DNA of 64,000 nt, taken from assembly GCA_934541115.1 (NCBI GenBank), contig CAKTDF010000003.1, positions 53,763 through 117,762 of the forward strand, written 5' to 3'. Below, in pieces: positions 52,105 through 59,848 of the stretch. Position numbers and translations under genes: made by a program. The stretch is from an uncultured Eubacteriales bacterium (GTDB taxonomy: Bacteria > Bacillota > Clostridia > Oscillospirales > Acutalibacteraceae). The notes beneath the pieces are model-generated. The model had not been told where the DNA came from and ran no database searches. It saw only the letters and a program-made list of their open reading frames with translations. Position 1 is the first letter of the stretch. Every line of letters begins with the position of its first letter.

Positions 52105-52136
52105 TTTTAATAGCCTCCTTGTTTAATTGCAAGGTG

Positions 52137-52165
52137 ATTTTATCACCGTTATACATCATTGTCAA
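52137..52165 (-). promoter_or_regulatory. Promoter of the amino-acid ABC operon
   Basis: Minus strand TTGACA (52165-52160), 17 bp, TAAAAT (52142-52137). Confidence 0.75.
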
Positions 52166-52247
52166 GCAATTTTTGCATTTTTTTGCAACTTTGCGCAAAA
52201 TAGTGAATAAAACGCGGTCAAACAGATGAATATTGTGCATAATATAA

Positions 52248-52283
52248 CAAACCTCCACAGTCCGGGCAGGCTGTGGAGGTTTG
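52248..52283. terminator. Terminator downstream of groEL
   Basis: AAACCTCCACAG and CTGTGGAGGTTT, a perfect 12-bp stem around TCCGGGCAGG. Confidence 0.7.
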
Positions 52284-52299
52284 CTGACTTCTAAGATCC

Positions 52300-52336
52300 A
52301 ATATCTAACGTCTAATATCTAACATCTAACGTCTAA
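52300..52336. repeat. Short tandem repeat between groEL and its terminator
   Basis: The motif ATCTAAC(G/A)TCTAA recurs with variation: AATATCTAACGTCT, AATATCTAACATCT, AACGTCTAA. It runs up to the groEL stop codon. Function unknown; simple slippage repeat is possible. Confidence 0.7.
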
Positions 52337-52337
52337 A

Positions 52338-53975
52338 TTAGTACATTCCGCCGCCCTGCGCCATTGCCGCAGCCTGTGCTGCGTCTGCTGCCGGGTCGGG
52401 AATATCTGCAACAAGTGACTCTGTTGTGAGTACCATTGAAGCTACGGACGCTGCATTCTGGAGAGCGGAGCGGGTAACCTTTGTCGGGTCAAGAATGCCG
52501 GCTTCAGCCATGTTGACGTATTCTTCCTTTGCAAAGTTGAAACCGTAGCCGGTCTTTCCGCTGGAGACGATTTCGTTGATGATTACCGAACCCTCAAGAC
52601 CTGCGTTCTTCGCAATCTGACGAACAGGCTCTTCAATAGCTTTCATAACTATTCTGATGCCCGTTTTTTCGTCGGAATCTTCCGTGGTGTCAAGCAGCGC
52701 TCTTACAGTCGGAATGGCGTTGAGCAGTGCAACTCCGCCGCCTGCAACCATACCCTCTTCAACGGCAGCCTTTGTTGCGGCAAGAGCGTCTTCAATTCTG
52801 AGCTTCTTTTCTTTCATTTCGGTTTCGGTTGCTGCGCCGACCTTGATTACGGCTACGCCGCCGGCAAGCTTTGCAAGGCGCTCCTGGAGCTTTTCGCGGT
52901 CAAACTCCGAGGTGGAGGATTCAATCTGAGCTTTGATTTGACCGACGCGTGCCTTAATTGCCTCTTTGTCGCCTGCACCGTCAACGATGATGGTGTTCTC
53001 TTTTGTAACCTTGACCTGGCGAGCCGAACCGAGCATATCAACGGTTGCTTCTTTGAGCTCAAGACCGAGATCTGAGGTGATGACCTGACCTCCGGTGAGA
53101 ATAGCGATATCCTGGAGCATTTCCTTTCTTCTGTCGCCAAATCCGGGAGCCTTGACCGCAACACAGGTGAAAGTTCCGCGCAGCTTGTTGAGCAAAAGGG
53201 TTGCAAGAGCCTCGCCTTCAACGTCTTCTGCAATAATCACAAGCTTTTTGCCTGCCTGAAGTACCTGCTCGAGGAGGGGAAGAACTTCCTGAATGTTTGA
53301 AATCTTTTTATCGGTAATGAGAATTGAGGCGTCGTCAATAACTGCTTCCATTTTGTCTGCGTCGGTTGCCATGTACGGCGAGATGTAACCGCGGTCAAAC
53401 TGCATTCCTTCAACAACTTCTTTGCATGTCTCGGCCGTCTTTGATTCTTCAACGGTGATAACACCATCGGTGGTTACGGTTTCCATTGCTTCTGCAATGA
53501 GCTTGCCGACTGTTTCATCGGCAGAAGAAACGGTTGCAATTCTTGCAATATCAGCCGAAGTGGTGACGGGAATGGAGTTGGCTTTTACAGCGTCAACAGC
53601 CGCGTCAACGGCTTTCTTGATTCCTTTTTTAACCACCATCGGGTTCGCACCGGCGGCAACGTTCTTCATACCTTCGCGAACGAGAGCCTGGGCGAGGAGA
53701 GTAGCCGTTGTTGTTCCGTCGCCGGCAACATCGTTGGTTTTTGTTGCAACTTCCTTGACGAGCTGAGCGCCCATGTTTTCAAAAGCGTCCTCAAGCTCAA
53801 CTTCCTTTGCAATTGTTACGCCGTCGTTTGTAATGAGCGGAGCGCCGTACTTTTTGTCAATTACAACGTTTCTGCCCTTGGGTCCGAGGGTAATCTTCAC
53901 TGTATCTGAGAGCTTGTCAATACCGCTCTGGAGAGCTTTTCTGGCTTCTTCACCATAAATAATCTGTTTTGCCAT
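52338..53975 (-). CDS. groEL: Chaperonin GroEL
   Basis: A 545-aa 60-kDa chaperonin. Family landmarks are all seen: KITLGPKGRNVV near residues 28-39, the ATP-binding GDGTTTAT (about 86-93), the DARVGQIK-like intermediate domain, and the GGGMY C-terminal tail. It folds proteins in double rings with GroES. It lies 18 bp after groES in a CIRCE-controlled operon. Confidence 0.98.
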   Translation of the reverse strand: MAKQIIYGEEARKALQSGIDKLSDTVKITLGPKGRNVVIDKKYGAPLITNDGVTIAKEVELEDAFENMGAQLVKEVATKTNDVAGDGTTTATLLAQALVREGMKNVAAGANPMVVKKGIKKAVDAAVDAVKANSIPVTTSADIARIATVSSADETVGKLIAEAMETVTTDGVITVEESKTAETCKEVVEGMQFDRGYISPYMATDADKMEAVIDDASILITDKKISNIQEVLPLLEQVLQAGKKLVIIAEDVEGEALATLLLNKLRGTFTCVAVKAPGFGDRRKEMLQDIAILTGGQVITSDLGLELKEATVDMLGSARQVKVTKENTIIVDGAGDKEAIKARVGQIKAQIESSTSEFDREKLQERLAKLAGGVAVIKVGAATETEMKEKKLRIEDALAATKAAVEEGMVAGGGVALLNAIPTVRALLDTTEDSDEKTGIRIVMKAIEEPVRQIAKNAGLEGSVIINEIVSSGKTGYGFNFAKEEYVNMAEAGILDPTKVTRSALQNAASVASMVLTTESLVADIPDPAADAAQAAAMAQGGGMY

Positions 53976-53993
53976 AATACTGTTCCTCCTTAA

Positions 53994-54278
53994 TTACTCA
54001 ACAACTGCGAGAATGTCGCTCTGGCGAACGATGGTATATTCAACATCGTCAATTTTAACTTCCGTTCCCGAGTACTTGCCTGCGATTACCTTGTCGCCGA
54101 CCTTAACGTACATTTCAACTTCTTTTCCGTCAACAACTCCGCCGGGACCTACTGCAACAACCTCTGAAAACTGAGGCTTTTCCTGCGAAGCGCTGGTGAG
54201 AATGAAACCGCTTTTTGTGGTTTCCTCAATCTCGGTGGGTTTAAGAACAACTCTGTCAAGAAGTGGTTTAATTTTCAT
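53994..54278 (-). CDS. groES: Co-chaperonin GroES
   Basis: A 94-aa 10-kDa co-chaperonin: LLDRVVLKP at the start, mobile loop around TKSGFILTSASQEKPQ, and VGDKVIAGKYSGTEVKIDD. It caps GroEL. The CIRCE element lies 35 bp upstream of its ATG, and a GGAGG ribosome-binding site precedes it. Confidence 0.98.
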   Translation of the reverse strand: MKIKPLLDRVVLKPTEIEETTKSGFILTSASQEKPQFSEVVAVGPGGVVDGKEVEMYVKVGDKVIAGKYSGTEVKIDDVEYTIVRQSDILAVVE

Positions 54279-54312
54279 TGTATTTATCCTCCAATCATTA
54301 CATTGCTAAGTT

Positions 54313-54339
54313 TTAGCACTCATTATCTCCGAGTGCTAA
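54313..54339 (-). promoter_or_regulatory. CIRCE operator (HrcA-binding)
   Basis: Perfect TTAGCACTC-N9-GAGTGCTAA, between the groES promoter and its start codon. HrcA repressor binds here and releases on heat shock. Confidence 0.98.
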
Positions 54340-54344
54340 TGTAT

Positions 54345-54372
54345 ATTGTAGCCATTTTTTTTGAAAAATCAA
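54345..54372 (-). promoter_or_regulatory. groES-groEL promoter
   Basis: Minus strand TTGATT (54372-54367), 16 bp, TACAAT (54350-54345), directly upstream of CIRCE. Confidence 0.75.
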
Positions 54373-54474
54373 GTGTTTTTTGAAAATAATGGAACTTTTT
54401 TTCAAAAATCTCCCTGAATTGAAAAAAGCAGCTTTTGAAATAATATTACAGATGTGCTTTTGATTGGTATATAG

Positions 54475-54512
54475 GGCAATACCGCACAAATTGCGGCGCA
54501 CCTCAGCTTAAA
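54475..54512. repeat. Dispersed intergenic repeat, fragment (copy D)
   Basis: GGCAATACCGCACAAATTG then CGGCGCACCTC matches the first 30 bases of copy C (18854-). It lies just before the ribosome-binding site of the PBP gene. Confidence 0.6.
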
Positions 54513-54529
54513 GAAAAGGAGTATGGAAC

Positions 54530-56110
54530 ATGAGAAAACGTGCAGTTTGGCTTTTTTCATTTGTTTCGTTTTGTCTTTTGCTTCTTACCGTCAGAATTAT
54601 TGCAATAACGGCTAAGAATTATTCCGAGGCAGCGCAGACAGGCGGCAGAAAAACAATTGAATTGGGTACTTCACGCGGAAAAATCTATGACCGTTCACTT
54701 AATCTTCTTGTTGATGAAAAGAACCGTCTTGTTGCTGTGTTTACGCCGGGCGTAAGTGCAAAAAAAACGCTCACAGAGCTTTTTGGAGAAGATAGAGCAG
54801 AAGAGATTATTGAAAGCAAACGTCCGTTTTCAGCCGAGGTAAAAAGCATAATCAACAACGAATATATAAGAACATTTGAAATACCTGTGAGGTATACGTC
54901 TTCTCTTGCCTGTCAGCTCGTTGGATATACCGATTCGCAAACAGGGGACGGCATTTCCGGAATTGAAAAAGGATACAATGACTTTTTAAAGGAAAACGGA
55001 GGAAAGCTTTCGGTCAGCTTTGAGGTTGACGCTGCCGGACGGGTGCTTCAGGGGCTTGATAAGGAAATAAAAGACGAGAACTTTTATTCAAAAAGCGGGG
55101 TGGTTCTGACCGTTGACAATAGGATCCAGAAAATTGCCGAGTCCGCACTTGAAAAAAGCAGCATAAAAAGCGGCTGCACAGTAGTTATGCATGCCCTCAC
55201 GGGGGAGGTGCTCGCGCTTGCAAGCAAGCCGGTCTTTGACCGGAATGATCTTTCTGCTGCGCTGAAATCAGAGCTTTCGCCGCTCGTGAACAAAACCTTG
55301 GGCGCATACAGCGCAGGCTCTGTTTTCAAAAGCATTATTGCCGCCTATGCACTTGAAAGCGGTATTACGGAAAACACAAAGTATACCTGCCTCGGAAAGT
55401 GCACGGTCAAAGACACGGTTTTTACCTGTTACAATGAAAAGGCGCACGGCGAGCAGACAATGGAGCAGGCGCTTTGCAATTCGTGCAACACATATTTTGT
55501 GAATCTGATTGAAAAGCTCGATACAGACGGACTTTTGATGTTTTGCCGTGCACTGGGTTTTGAGTGGGAAACGTTCCTTGCGAAAAATATCATCGGCGCA
55601 AAAGGATGTTTGCCGGGGCAGGAGCTTTTGCGTCTGCCGGGTGAGCGTGCAAATTTTTCTTTTGGGCAGGGCAGACTTTCTGTCACGCCGGTTCAGCTCG
55701 CCGCAGCGTATAACGCCCTCGCAACCGGATATTATACCGAACCCACGGTGATATACGGGTTGGCGAATGCGGACGGACTTGTTAAAAAATCGCCGAAAAA
55801 GGACAGAAAACGCGTATTTTCGCAAAGTACCGTGAACCGAATGAAAAAGCTGTTGTCTGCCGTTGTTTCAAAGGGTAACGCCAAAAGCGCAAAAAGCTCT
55901 CTCTTGAATCTCTGCGGAAAAACCGGCACTGCACAAAGCGGTATATATGACGGCAGCCGTGAAATTTGCCGAACATGGTTCGCAGGCTTTTTCCCTGCGG
56001 AAAACCCTCATTATATTGTTGTTGTTATGAATGAGGACGGCGAGGGCGGCAGTGTTGAGTGTGCGCCGGTGTTCAAAGAAATTGCGGAAAACATTGTTCT
56101 CGGTAATTGA
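54530..56110 (+). CDS. Class B penicillin-binding protein (transpeptidase)
   Basis: A 526-aa bitopic transpeptidase: N-terminal membrane helix (about residues 7-27), short dimer domain (RGKIYDRSLNLL), and transpeptidase domain with S264-V-F-K267, S318-C-N320 and K464-T-G466. It is smaller than the PBP2 at 910-2940 and has no PASTA domains, so it is closest to small FtsI/SpoVD- or PbpA-like enzymes of Clostridia; division, sporulation or a secondary role cannot be told apart. Single gene. AAAAGGAG precedes the ATG. Confidence 0.88.
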   Translation: MRKRAVWLFSFVSFCLLLLTVRIIAITAKNYSEAAQTGGRKTIELGTSRGKIYDRSLNLLVDEKNRLVAVFTPGVSAKKTLTELFGEDRAEEIIESKRPFSAEVKSIINNEYIRTFEIPVRYTSSLACQLVGYTDSQTGDGISGIEKGYNDFLKENGGKLSVSFEVDAAGRVLQGLDKEIKDENFYSKSGVVLTVDNRIQKIAESALEKSSIKSGCTVVMHALTGEVLALASKPVFDRNDLSAALKSELSPLVNKTLGAYSAGSVFKSIIAAYALESGITENTKYTCLGKCTVKDTVFTCYNEKAHGEQTMEQALCNSCNTYFVNLIEKLDTDGLLMFCRALGFEWETFLAKNIIGAKGCLPGQELLRLPGERANFSFGQGRLSVTPVQLAAAYNALATGYYTEPTVIYGLANADGLVKKSPKKDRKRVFSQSTVNRMKKLLSAVVSKGNAKSAKSSLLNLCGKTGTAQSGIYDGSREICRTWFAGFFPAENPHYIVVVMNEDGEGGSVECAPVFKEIAENIVLGN

Positions 56111-56136
56111 CTTCATGCGTCTGTATATGTTAAAAT
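56107..56136 (+). promoter_or_regulatory. Predicted promoter of the 47-aa peptide gene
   Basis: TTGACT and TAAAAT with an 18-bp spacer, overlapping the PBP stop codon. Confidence 0.6.
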
Positions 56137-56183
56137 TATGCAGAAAACAGTGGCGGAATGTCACGGAAAAAGGAGGCAATACC

Positions 56184-56327
56184 ATGAACGATGAAATCAT
56201 CACCACAGCACCGGCAGAGGAAGAAGGCGGCAACGATATTCTCACTGCATTCCTTGACATGATCAAAGGTATTCTCAAAACCATTCTTCCGATCATTGGT
56301 CTTGGATTTTTGGCAAAGTATTTTTAA
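56184..56327 (+). CDS. Small acidic/hydrophobic peptide (47 aa)
   Basis: ATG 56184 has AGGAGG 7 bp upstream; TAA at 56325-56327. The first 17 residues are acidic (MNDEIITTAPAEEEGGN) and residues 18-47 form one long hydrophobic helix ending in LGFLAKYF. A promoter and a terminator bracket it. No family recognised. In form it resembles the 35-aa peptide at 22881-22988: both are short, self-contained, and have a membrane-active-looking helix. Confidence 0.65.
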   Translation: MNDEIITTAPAEEEGGNDILTAFLDMIKGILKTILPIIGLGFLAKYF

Positions 56328-56348
56328 CAGTACGAAAAAGTGGACAGA

Positions 56349-56374
56349 AGTCGCCCTGCGGGGCGACTTTTTGC
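56349..56374 (+). terminator. Terminator after the 47-aa peptide gene
   Basis: AGTCGCCC and GGGCGACT around TGCG, followed by TTTTG. Confidence 0.85.
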
Positions 56375-56393
56375 TTAATCGAACCAAATGCGG

Positions 56394-56422
56394 TTGACAC
56401 GGAGAAACAAAGCGGATATAAT
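56394..56422 (+). promoter_or_regulatory. Perfect-consensus promoter of the small-gene cluster
   Basis: TTGACA, 17 bp, TATAAT, about 47 bp before ATG 56469. Confidence 0.85.
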
Positions 56423-56468
56423 TCGGACATAAGGCGTTTGTGTTATACAATAATATGAGTGAAAGCCA

Positions 56469-56711
56469 ATGGATTTGAATGTTTATATTGATAAAGAAGC
56501 CGAGAGGAACGAATTGAGTCGCGATCTCATAATTGAACTCAGAAAAATATCTCATGATACCGAGTTTATATACGGTGTTTTGTTAGATGTTGAAAATGAT
56601 GAGGATAAAGAGACATTGCTTGAGTACATAAAGAACGGCGAAAACGTCAGCTTTTCACAGATAATACTGAACGCCTTGTGGCTTAGTGAGCAGAGAAAAA
56701 AGAGGGGCTGA
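56469..56711 (+). CDS. Hypothetical 80-aa protein
   Basis: An 80-aa acidic, mainly helical protein (DLNVYIDKEAERNELSRDL...), with no family I recognise. It is first in a row of four small genes behind a perfect-consensus promoter. The ribosome-binding site is weak (GAGTGAAAG). Size and composition are like small immunity or antitoxin-type proteins, which is only a suggestion from context. Confidence 0.55.
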   Translation: MDLNVYIDKEAERNELSRDLIIELRKISHDTEFIYGVLLDVENDEDKETLLEYIKNGENVSFSQIILNALWLSEQRKKRG

Positions 56712-56784
56712 CAAAAGCTTTTCCATAAGAGTGATATAAGCGATTATATGACAAGAGTGAGCTTAAAACGGGGAAGTGTTTGAA

Positions 56785-56940
56785 ATGAAAGTAAGATATA
56801 TTGCTTTTGATTGTGCAGATTTAACTGTAGGCAACGTATACGAGTGTTTAGGACAAGAATATGATTGCTATAGAGTTATTGATGAATCCGGCGAGGATTA
56901 TTTATATCCGACAGATGAGTTTGAAGTGGTTGAGGAGTAA
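56785..56940 (+). CDS. Hypothetical 51-aa acidic protein
   Basis: ATG 56785 to TAA 56938-56940, with GGGGAAG about 8 bp upstream. The peptide starts MKVRYIAFDCADLTVGNVYE, continues with a YDCYRVIDESGEDYLYPTDE segment and ends FEVVEE, a pattern of alternating strands like a small SH3-like barrel. It overlaps no other gene and ends 6 bp before the first CPCC-type gene. Function unknown. Confidence 0.6.
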   Translation: MKVRYIAFDCADLTVGNVYECLGQEYDCYRVIDESGEDYLYPTDEFEVVEE

Positions 56941-56946
56941 AATTAA

Positions 56947-57129
56947 ATGAATCACATTTGCCCTGTTTGCGGAAAATATACTTTTGAACATCCTTTTGAG
57001 GAATGTCCGGTATGTACTTGGATGAATGATGTGGTTCAAGAAGAACACCCGGATGCAGGTGGGCTTGCTAATATTATGTCTCTGAATGAGTGTCGCAAGG
57101 CTTGGAGCGAAGGAAAGGATTTCTACTAA
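56947..57129 (+). CDS. CPCC-type cysteine-rich small protein (first copy)
   Basis: A 60-aa protein with ICPVCGKYTFEH at the start and ECPVCTWMNDVVQEEHPD after it: two CPxC knuckles that should bind one zinc, then the family's DAGGLAN.MSLNECRKAW segment. This matches the Cys-rich CPCC family, which occurs in groups and near polymorphic-toxin immunity genes; function not proven. A paralogue follows at 57186-57398. Confidence 0.75.
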   Translation: MNHICPVCGKYTFEHPFEECPVCTWMNDVVQEEHPDAGGLANIMSLNECRKAWSEGKDFY

Positions 57130-57185
57130 AACTTCATAATTTAAGCCAAAGGACGCCATTAAGTATTGGAAAGGAATTAAGAAAG

Positions 57186-57398
57186 ATGAACTCAGACAAA
57201 AAAGATGATTTTACCTATGGCAGAAGAGTTTGTGCTTGTTGTAATAAACGTGTTGTCGATTTGTATGAAATATGTGACATATGCGGTTGGCAGAATGATT
57301 TGGTTCAAAATGAGGATCCGGATTTTGGGGGCGGGGCTAATGATATGAGCCTAAACGAAGCCAAGAAAGCCTACGCCGAGGGCAAAGAAGTTTATTGA
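57186..57398 (+). CDS. CPCC-type cysteine-rich small protein (second copy)
   Basis: A 70-aa paralogue of the preceding gene: VCACCNKRV and ICDICGWQNDLVQNEDPD knuckles and GGGANDMSLNEAKKAYAEGKEVY, aligned residue for residue with GGLANIMSLNECRKAWSEGKDFY. The start is ATG 57186 with AAGGAA upstream. The pair arose by duplication with considerable divergence. Confidence 0.75.
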   Translation: MNSDKKDDFTYGRRVCACCNKRVVDLYEICDICGWQNDLVQNEDPDFGGGANDMSLNEAKKAYAEGKEVY

Positions 57399-57436
57399 TT
57401 TTTGGCAAAAGAGGAAAGAAAAGTCTTAACTTTCAC

Positions 57437-57465
57437 TTGACAATCACATAAAAATAGTGTATCAT
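57437..57465 (+). promoter_or_regulatory. tRNA-Val(GAC) promoter
   Basis: TTGACA, 17 bp, TATCAT, 30 bp upstream of the tRNA. Confidence 0.8.
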
Positions 57466-57494
57466 ATCACAGTCGCTTATGGCTGACGCAATGT

Positions 57495-57571
57495 GAGGGC
57501 ATAGCTCAGTTGGTTAGAGTACTTGCTTGACATGCAAGGGGTCGGTGGTTCAAGTCCACTTGTCCTCACCA
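57495..57571 (+). tRNA. tRNA-Val (anticodon GAC)
   Basis: Acceptor GAGGGCA pairs with TGTCCTC, discriminator A, CCA encoded at 57569-57571. D-loop AGCTCAGTTGGTTAGAG, anticodon stem CTTGC/GCAAG with loop TTGACAT (anticodon 57529-57531), T-arm GGTGG-TTCAAGT-CCACT. It reads GUC and GUU. Confidence 0.95.
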
Positions 57572-57577
57572 AAAATA

Positions 57578-57620
57578 AACGCTCGGATTCCTTTGTTTTT
57601 TAGGATGCCGAGCGTTTTTT
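57578..57620 (+). terminator. Terminator after tRNA-Val(GAC)
   Basis: AACGCTCGG and CCGAGCGTT pair with an inner ATTCC/GGAT helix, followed by a T run. Confidence 0.85.
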
Positions 57621-57727
57621 ATTGCGAACTTGATGGTTTTTTTGCAAGAGTATTTTATCAAAAGGCGCAACCGTTTACCGTCGCTTTGCATAGGCAGACA
57701 AAGTGAGCGCATTGGAACGGCACGTAC

Positions 57728-57755
57728 TTGACATTTATTCTTTCTCCTGTATAAT
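57728..57755 (+). promoter_or_regulatory. Predicted promoter of the TetR gene
   Basis: TTGACA, 16 bp, TATAAT, 45 bp before the ATG. The AACAGATGTTACACATCGTTTGTTGTGCAT stretch that follows has partial dyad symmetry and may be the TetR operator. Confidence 0.7.
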
Positions 57756-57799
57756 AACAGATGTTACACATCGTTTGTTGTGCATGGAGGGATTCTGTT

Positions 57800-58423
57800 A
57801 TGCCGCCTAAAGCAAAATTTACAAAAGAAGAAATTGTTGCCGCTGCGCTCGACACCGTGAGAGAAAAGGGCTTTGACGCTTTGACCACACGTGAGATTGC
57901 CGCGCGGCTCGGCGTTTCAACAAGACCGATTTTTACCTATTTCAAAAGTATGGATGACCTGCGTGCGGATATTTTCAAGGCAGCTGAGGGTATTTATCGA
58001 AGCTATGCCGAAAGAGGGCTTCGTGAGAAAATACCGTTCTTGGGTTTTGGAAAAGAATCGCTTAATTTTGTCTATGAAGAGCCTGAGCTTTACAGACTAA
58101 TGTTCCTTACGCACCCCACAGATGAAAACAACAATGCGGTTTCTGCGCTTGAGCATTTTAAGGCGATGATCCGTGAGCCTGTTATGAGCATCTATAATGT
58201 TGATGAAAAAACCGCAGATTGGTATTTTTTCAATATGTGGGTCGTTTCTCACAGTGTATCCTCACTCATAGTCAACGGCAACTGCCCATACTCGCGGCAG
58301 GAGCTGACGCTGATGCTGACTCAGCACAGTCTGAGCCTTTTTAAGGCGATCAAAGAGGTTGACGGTTTTGTTGACGGCAGCTTTGACCGCGACGCGGAGT
58401 TCGAAAAATTGATCGATAAATAA
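57800..58423 (+). CDS. TetR-family transcriptional regulator
   Basis: A 207-aa TetR-type regulator. The N-terminal helix-turn-helix (residues 7-53) is typical: IVAAALDTVREKGFDALTTREIAARLGVSTRPIFTYFKSMDDL. The C-terminal ligand domain is helical and unassigned. Such proteins repress efflux or metabolic genes until a ligand binds. No divergent target gene is adjacent, so it may regulate itself and distant genes. Start ATG 57800 with GGAGGG upstream; the frame is open 13 codons further. Confidence 0.92.
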   Translation: MPPKAKFTKEEIVAAALDTVREKGFDALTTREIAARLGVSTRPIFTYFKSMDDLRADIFKAAEGIYRSYAERGLREKIPFLGFGKESLNFVYEEPELYRLMFLTHPTDENNNAVSALEHFKAMIREPVMSIYNVDEKTADWYFFNMWVVSHSVSSLIVNGNCPYSRQELTLMLTQHSLSLFKAIKEVDGFVDGSFDRDAEFEKLIDK

Positions 58424-58437
58424 AACCTGCCTTGTTT

Positions 58438-58476
58438 TGCCGCAATGCACCTTGTTCCGGTGTGCTGCGGTTTTTT
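58438..58476 (+). terminator. Terminator after the TetR gene
   Basis: GCCGCA.TGCACC pairs with GGTGTGCTGCGG, followed by TTTTTT. Confidence 0.85.
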
Positions 58477-58553
58477 ATTCGGCGCAGCCGAAGTTACCTT
58501 AAACTTGTACAATTTATCATGGTCATTTTTGTAAGGTTATTTGGCGCTATTTG

Positions 58554-58582
58554 TTGAAAAAACGGTGAAAAATTGGTATACT
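58554..58582 (+). promoter_or_regulatory. Predicted promoter of the YerB-like gene
   Basis: TTGAAA and TATACT with a 17-bp spacer, 45 bp before the ATG. Confidence 0.7.
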
Positions 58583-58627
58583 ATACAAAGTAAATGACAA
58601 AGCAAACTACTGAAAAGGGGATTTTCG

Positions 58628-59695
58628 ATGAATAGCATTTTCAAACGCTCGGCGGCTTTTTTGCTTTCGGTTCTGCTTGTGTTTTCGCTTTGCGCCTGTG
58701 CAGGAAAACAGACTGAAGAAACAACAACAGCCGCGCCAACAACCGCACCCACAACAACCGAGGTCAAGCTCACCGATTACAACCGGCTCACGGGTCTCGA
58801 CAACCTTTCAGATGAAGCAAAGGGAAAGCGCCCGGTTGCTATTATGATAAATAACATCAATGTTTCTCTGCCGCAATACGGAATCGGCGGCGCAGATCTC
58901 ATGTTTGAATGCCTTGTTGAGGGCGGAATCACCAGAATGATGGCTGTTTTTGCCGATTATACAAAAGTTCCCAACGTATGCTCGGTCAGAAGCTGCCGCT
59001 ATTATTACCCGATTTTTGCTTATGGTCTTGACGCGGTATATTTCTGCTTTGGCAGCAATGCCTCTCTCGGAACAAAAACTCTCAAAAAGCTCGGCATAGA
59101 TTATTTCAATGGGGCTGAAAACTATGATGAGCTCATCTTTGGCAGAGATGCGGAACGTCTCGCACGATACAGCCGTGAGCATACCGCATATGTCAAAGGA
59201 AAGAATATTCCAAAACTCCTTGATAAGTATAAAGTCCGCACGGATTACAAGGAGGGCAAGGATAATTACATCTTTGATTTCAGAAAGCCGCAGAAAGTCA
59301 GCAAAACCGCGTGCGAAAAGGTTGTTCTCAACTTCTCAAATCCGTATTACAGCACCTTTACCTATGACGCAAAGACCAAAAAGTATCTCAAGCAGCACTC
59401 CGGAAAGCCGCACATGGATTCCGCAACCGGAAAGCAGCTTGCATATACAAATGTTTTTGCACTTGAAACAGATGTTTCGCTTTATAACGGCGGTCCGCTG
59501 GTTCAGATGAACTGGAAAGGCGGCACCGGCTATTACCTCTCCTATGGCACCGTCAAAAAAATTAAGTGGAGCAAAAAGAGCGAAAGCGCGAACATCGTTG
59601 TTACGGATACTAACGGAAAGGAAATCAAGGTCAACCGCGGCAACAGCTACTTCGGCTTTGTCAACTACGGCAATGTTGACGTAACAAAAGCATAA
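58628..59695 (+). CDS. DUF3048 (YerB-like) lipoprotein
   Basis: A 355-aa lipoprotein: signal sequence and lipobox LCAC (Cys24 region), a Thr/Ala/Pro-rich tether (residues 30-47), then the DUF3048 region with PVAIMINN.N.S.PQYGIG.ADL.FE, RMMAVFAD and VRSCRYYY. The C-terminal DUF3048_C part has YYLSYGTVKKIKW. B. subtilis YerB is of this family; its function is not established, probably in the cell envelope. AAAAGGGG precedes the ATG. Confidence 0.9.
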   Translation: MNSIFKRSAAFLLSVLLVFSLCACAGKQTEETTTAAPTTAPTTTEVKLTDYNRLTGLDNLSDEAKGKRPVAIMINNINVSLPQYGIGGADLMFECLVEGGITRMMAVFADYTKVPNVCSVRSCRYYYPIFAYGLDAVYFCFGSNASLGTKTLKKLGIDYFNGAENYDELIFGRDAERLARYSREHTAYVKGKNIPKLLDKYKVRTDYKEGKDNYIFDFRKPQKVSKTACEKVVLNFSNPYYSTFTYDAKTKKYLKQHSGKPHMDSATGKQLAYTNVFALETDVSLYNGGPLVQMNWKGGTGYYLSYGTVKKIKWSKKSESANIVVTDTNGKEIKVNRGNSYFGFVNYGNVDVTKA

Positions 59696-59718
59696 AGCGT
59701 TTTATATTATGAAAAACA

Positions 59719-59751
59719 ACAACCTCCTGCGGAAAAATCGCAGGAGGTTGA
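59719..59751. terminator. Terminator after the YerB-like gene
   Basis: CAACCTCCTGCG pairs with CGCAGGAGGTTG around GAAAAAT; it may serve the convergent polymer operon as well. Confidence 0.8.
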
Positions 59752-59848
59752 TTCTTTTAATCAGAGAACACTTTTGCCGGAATAATGCAAAAGTGTGAGT
59801 AATGCTTGCAGATACATTTTGACTTTGGAATGCGGCAGAATTAAAAAA

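Noticed and set aside
56394..57571. Small genes next to tRNA-Val considered as an integrated element
   Set aside because: No integrase, no duplicated tRNA end, and no phage-type genes nearby.
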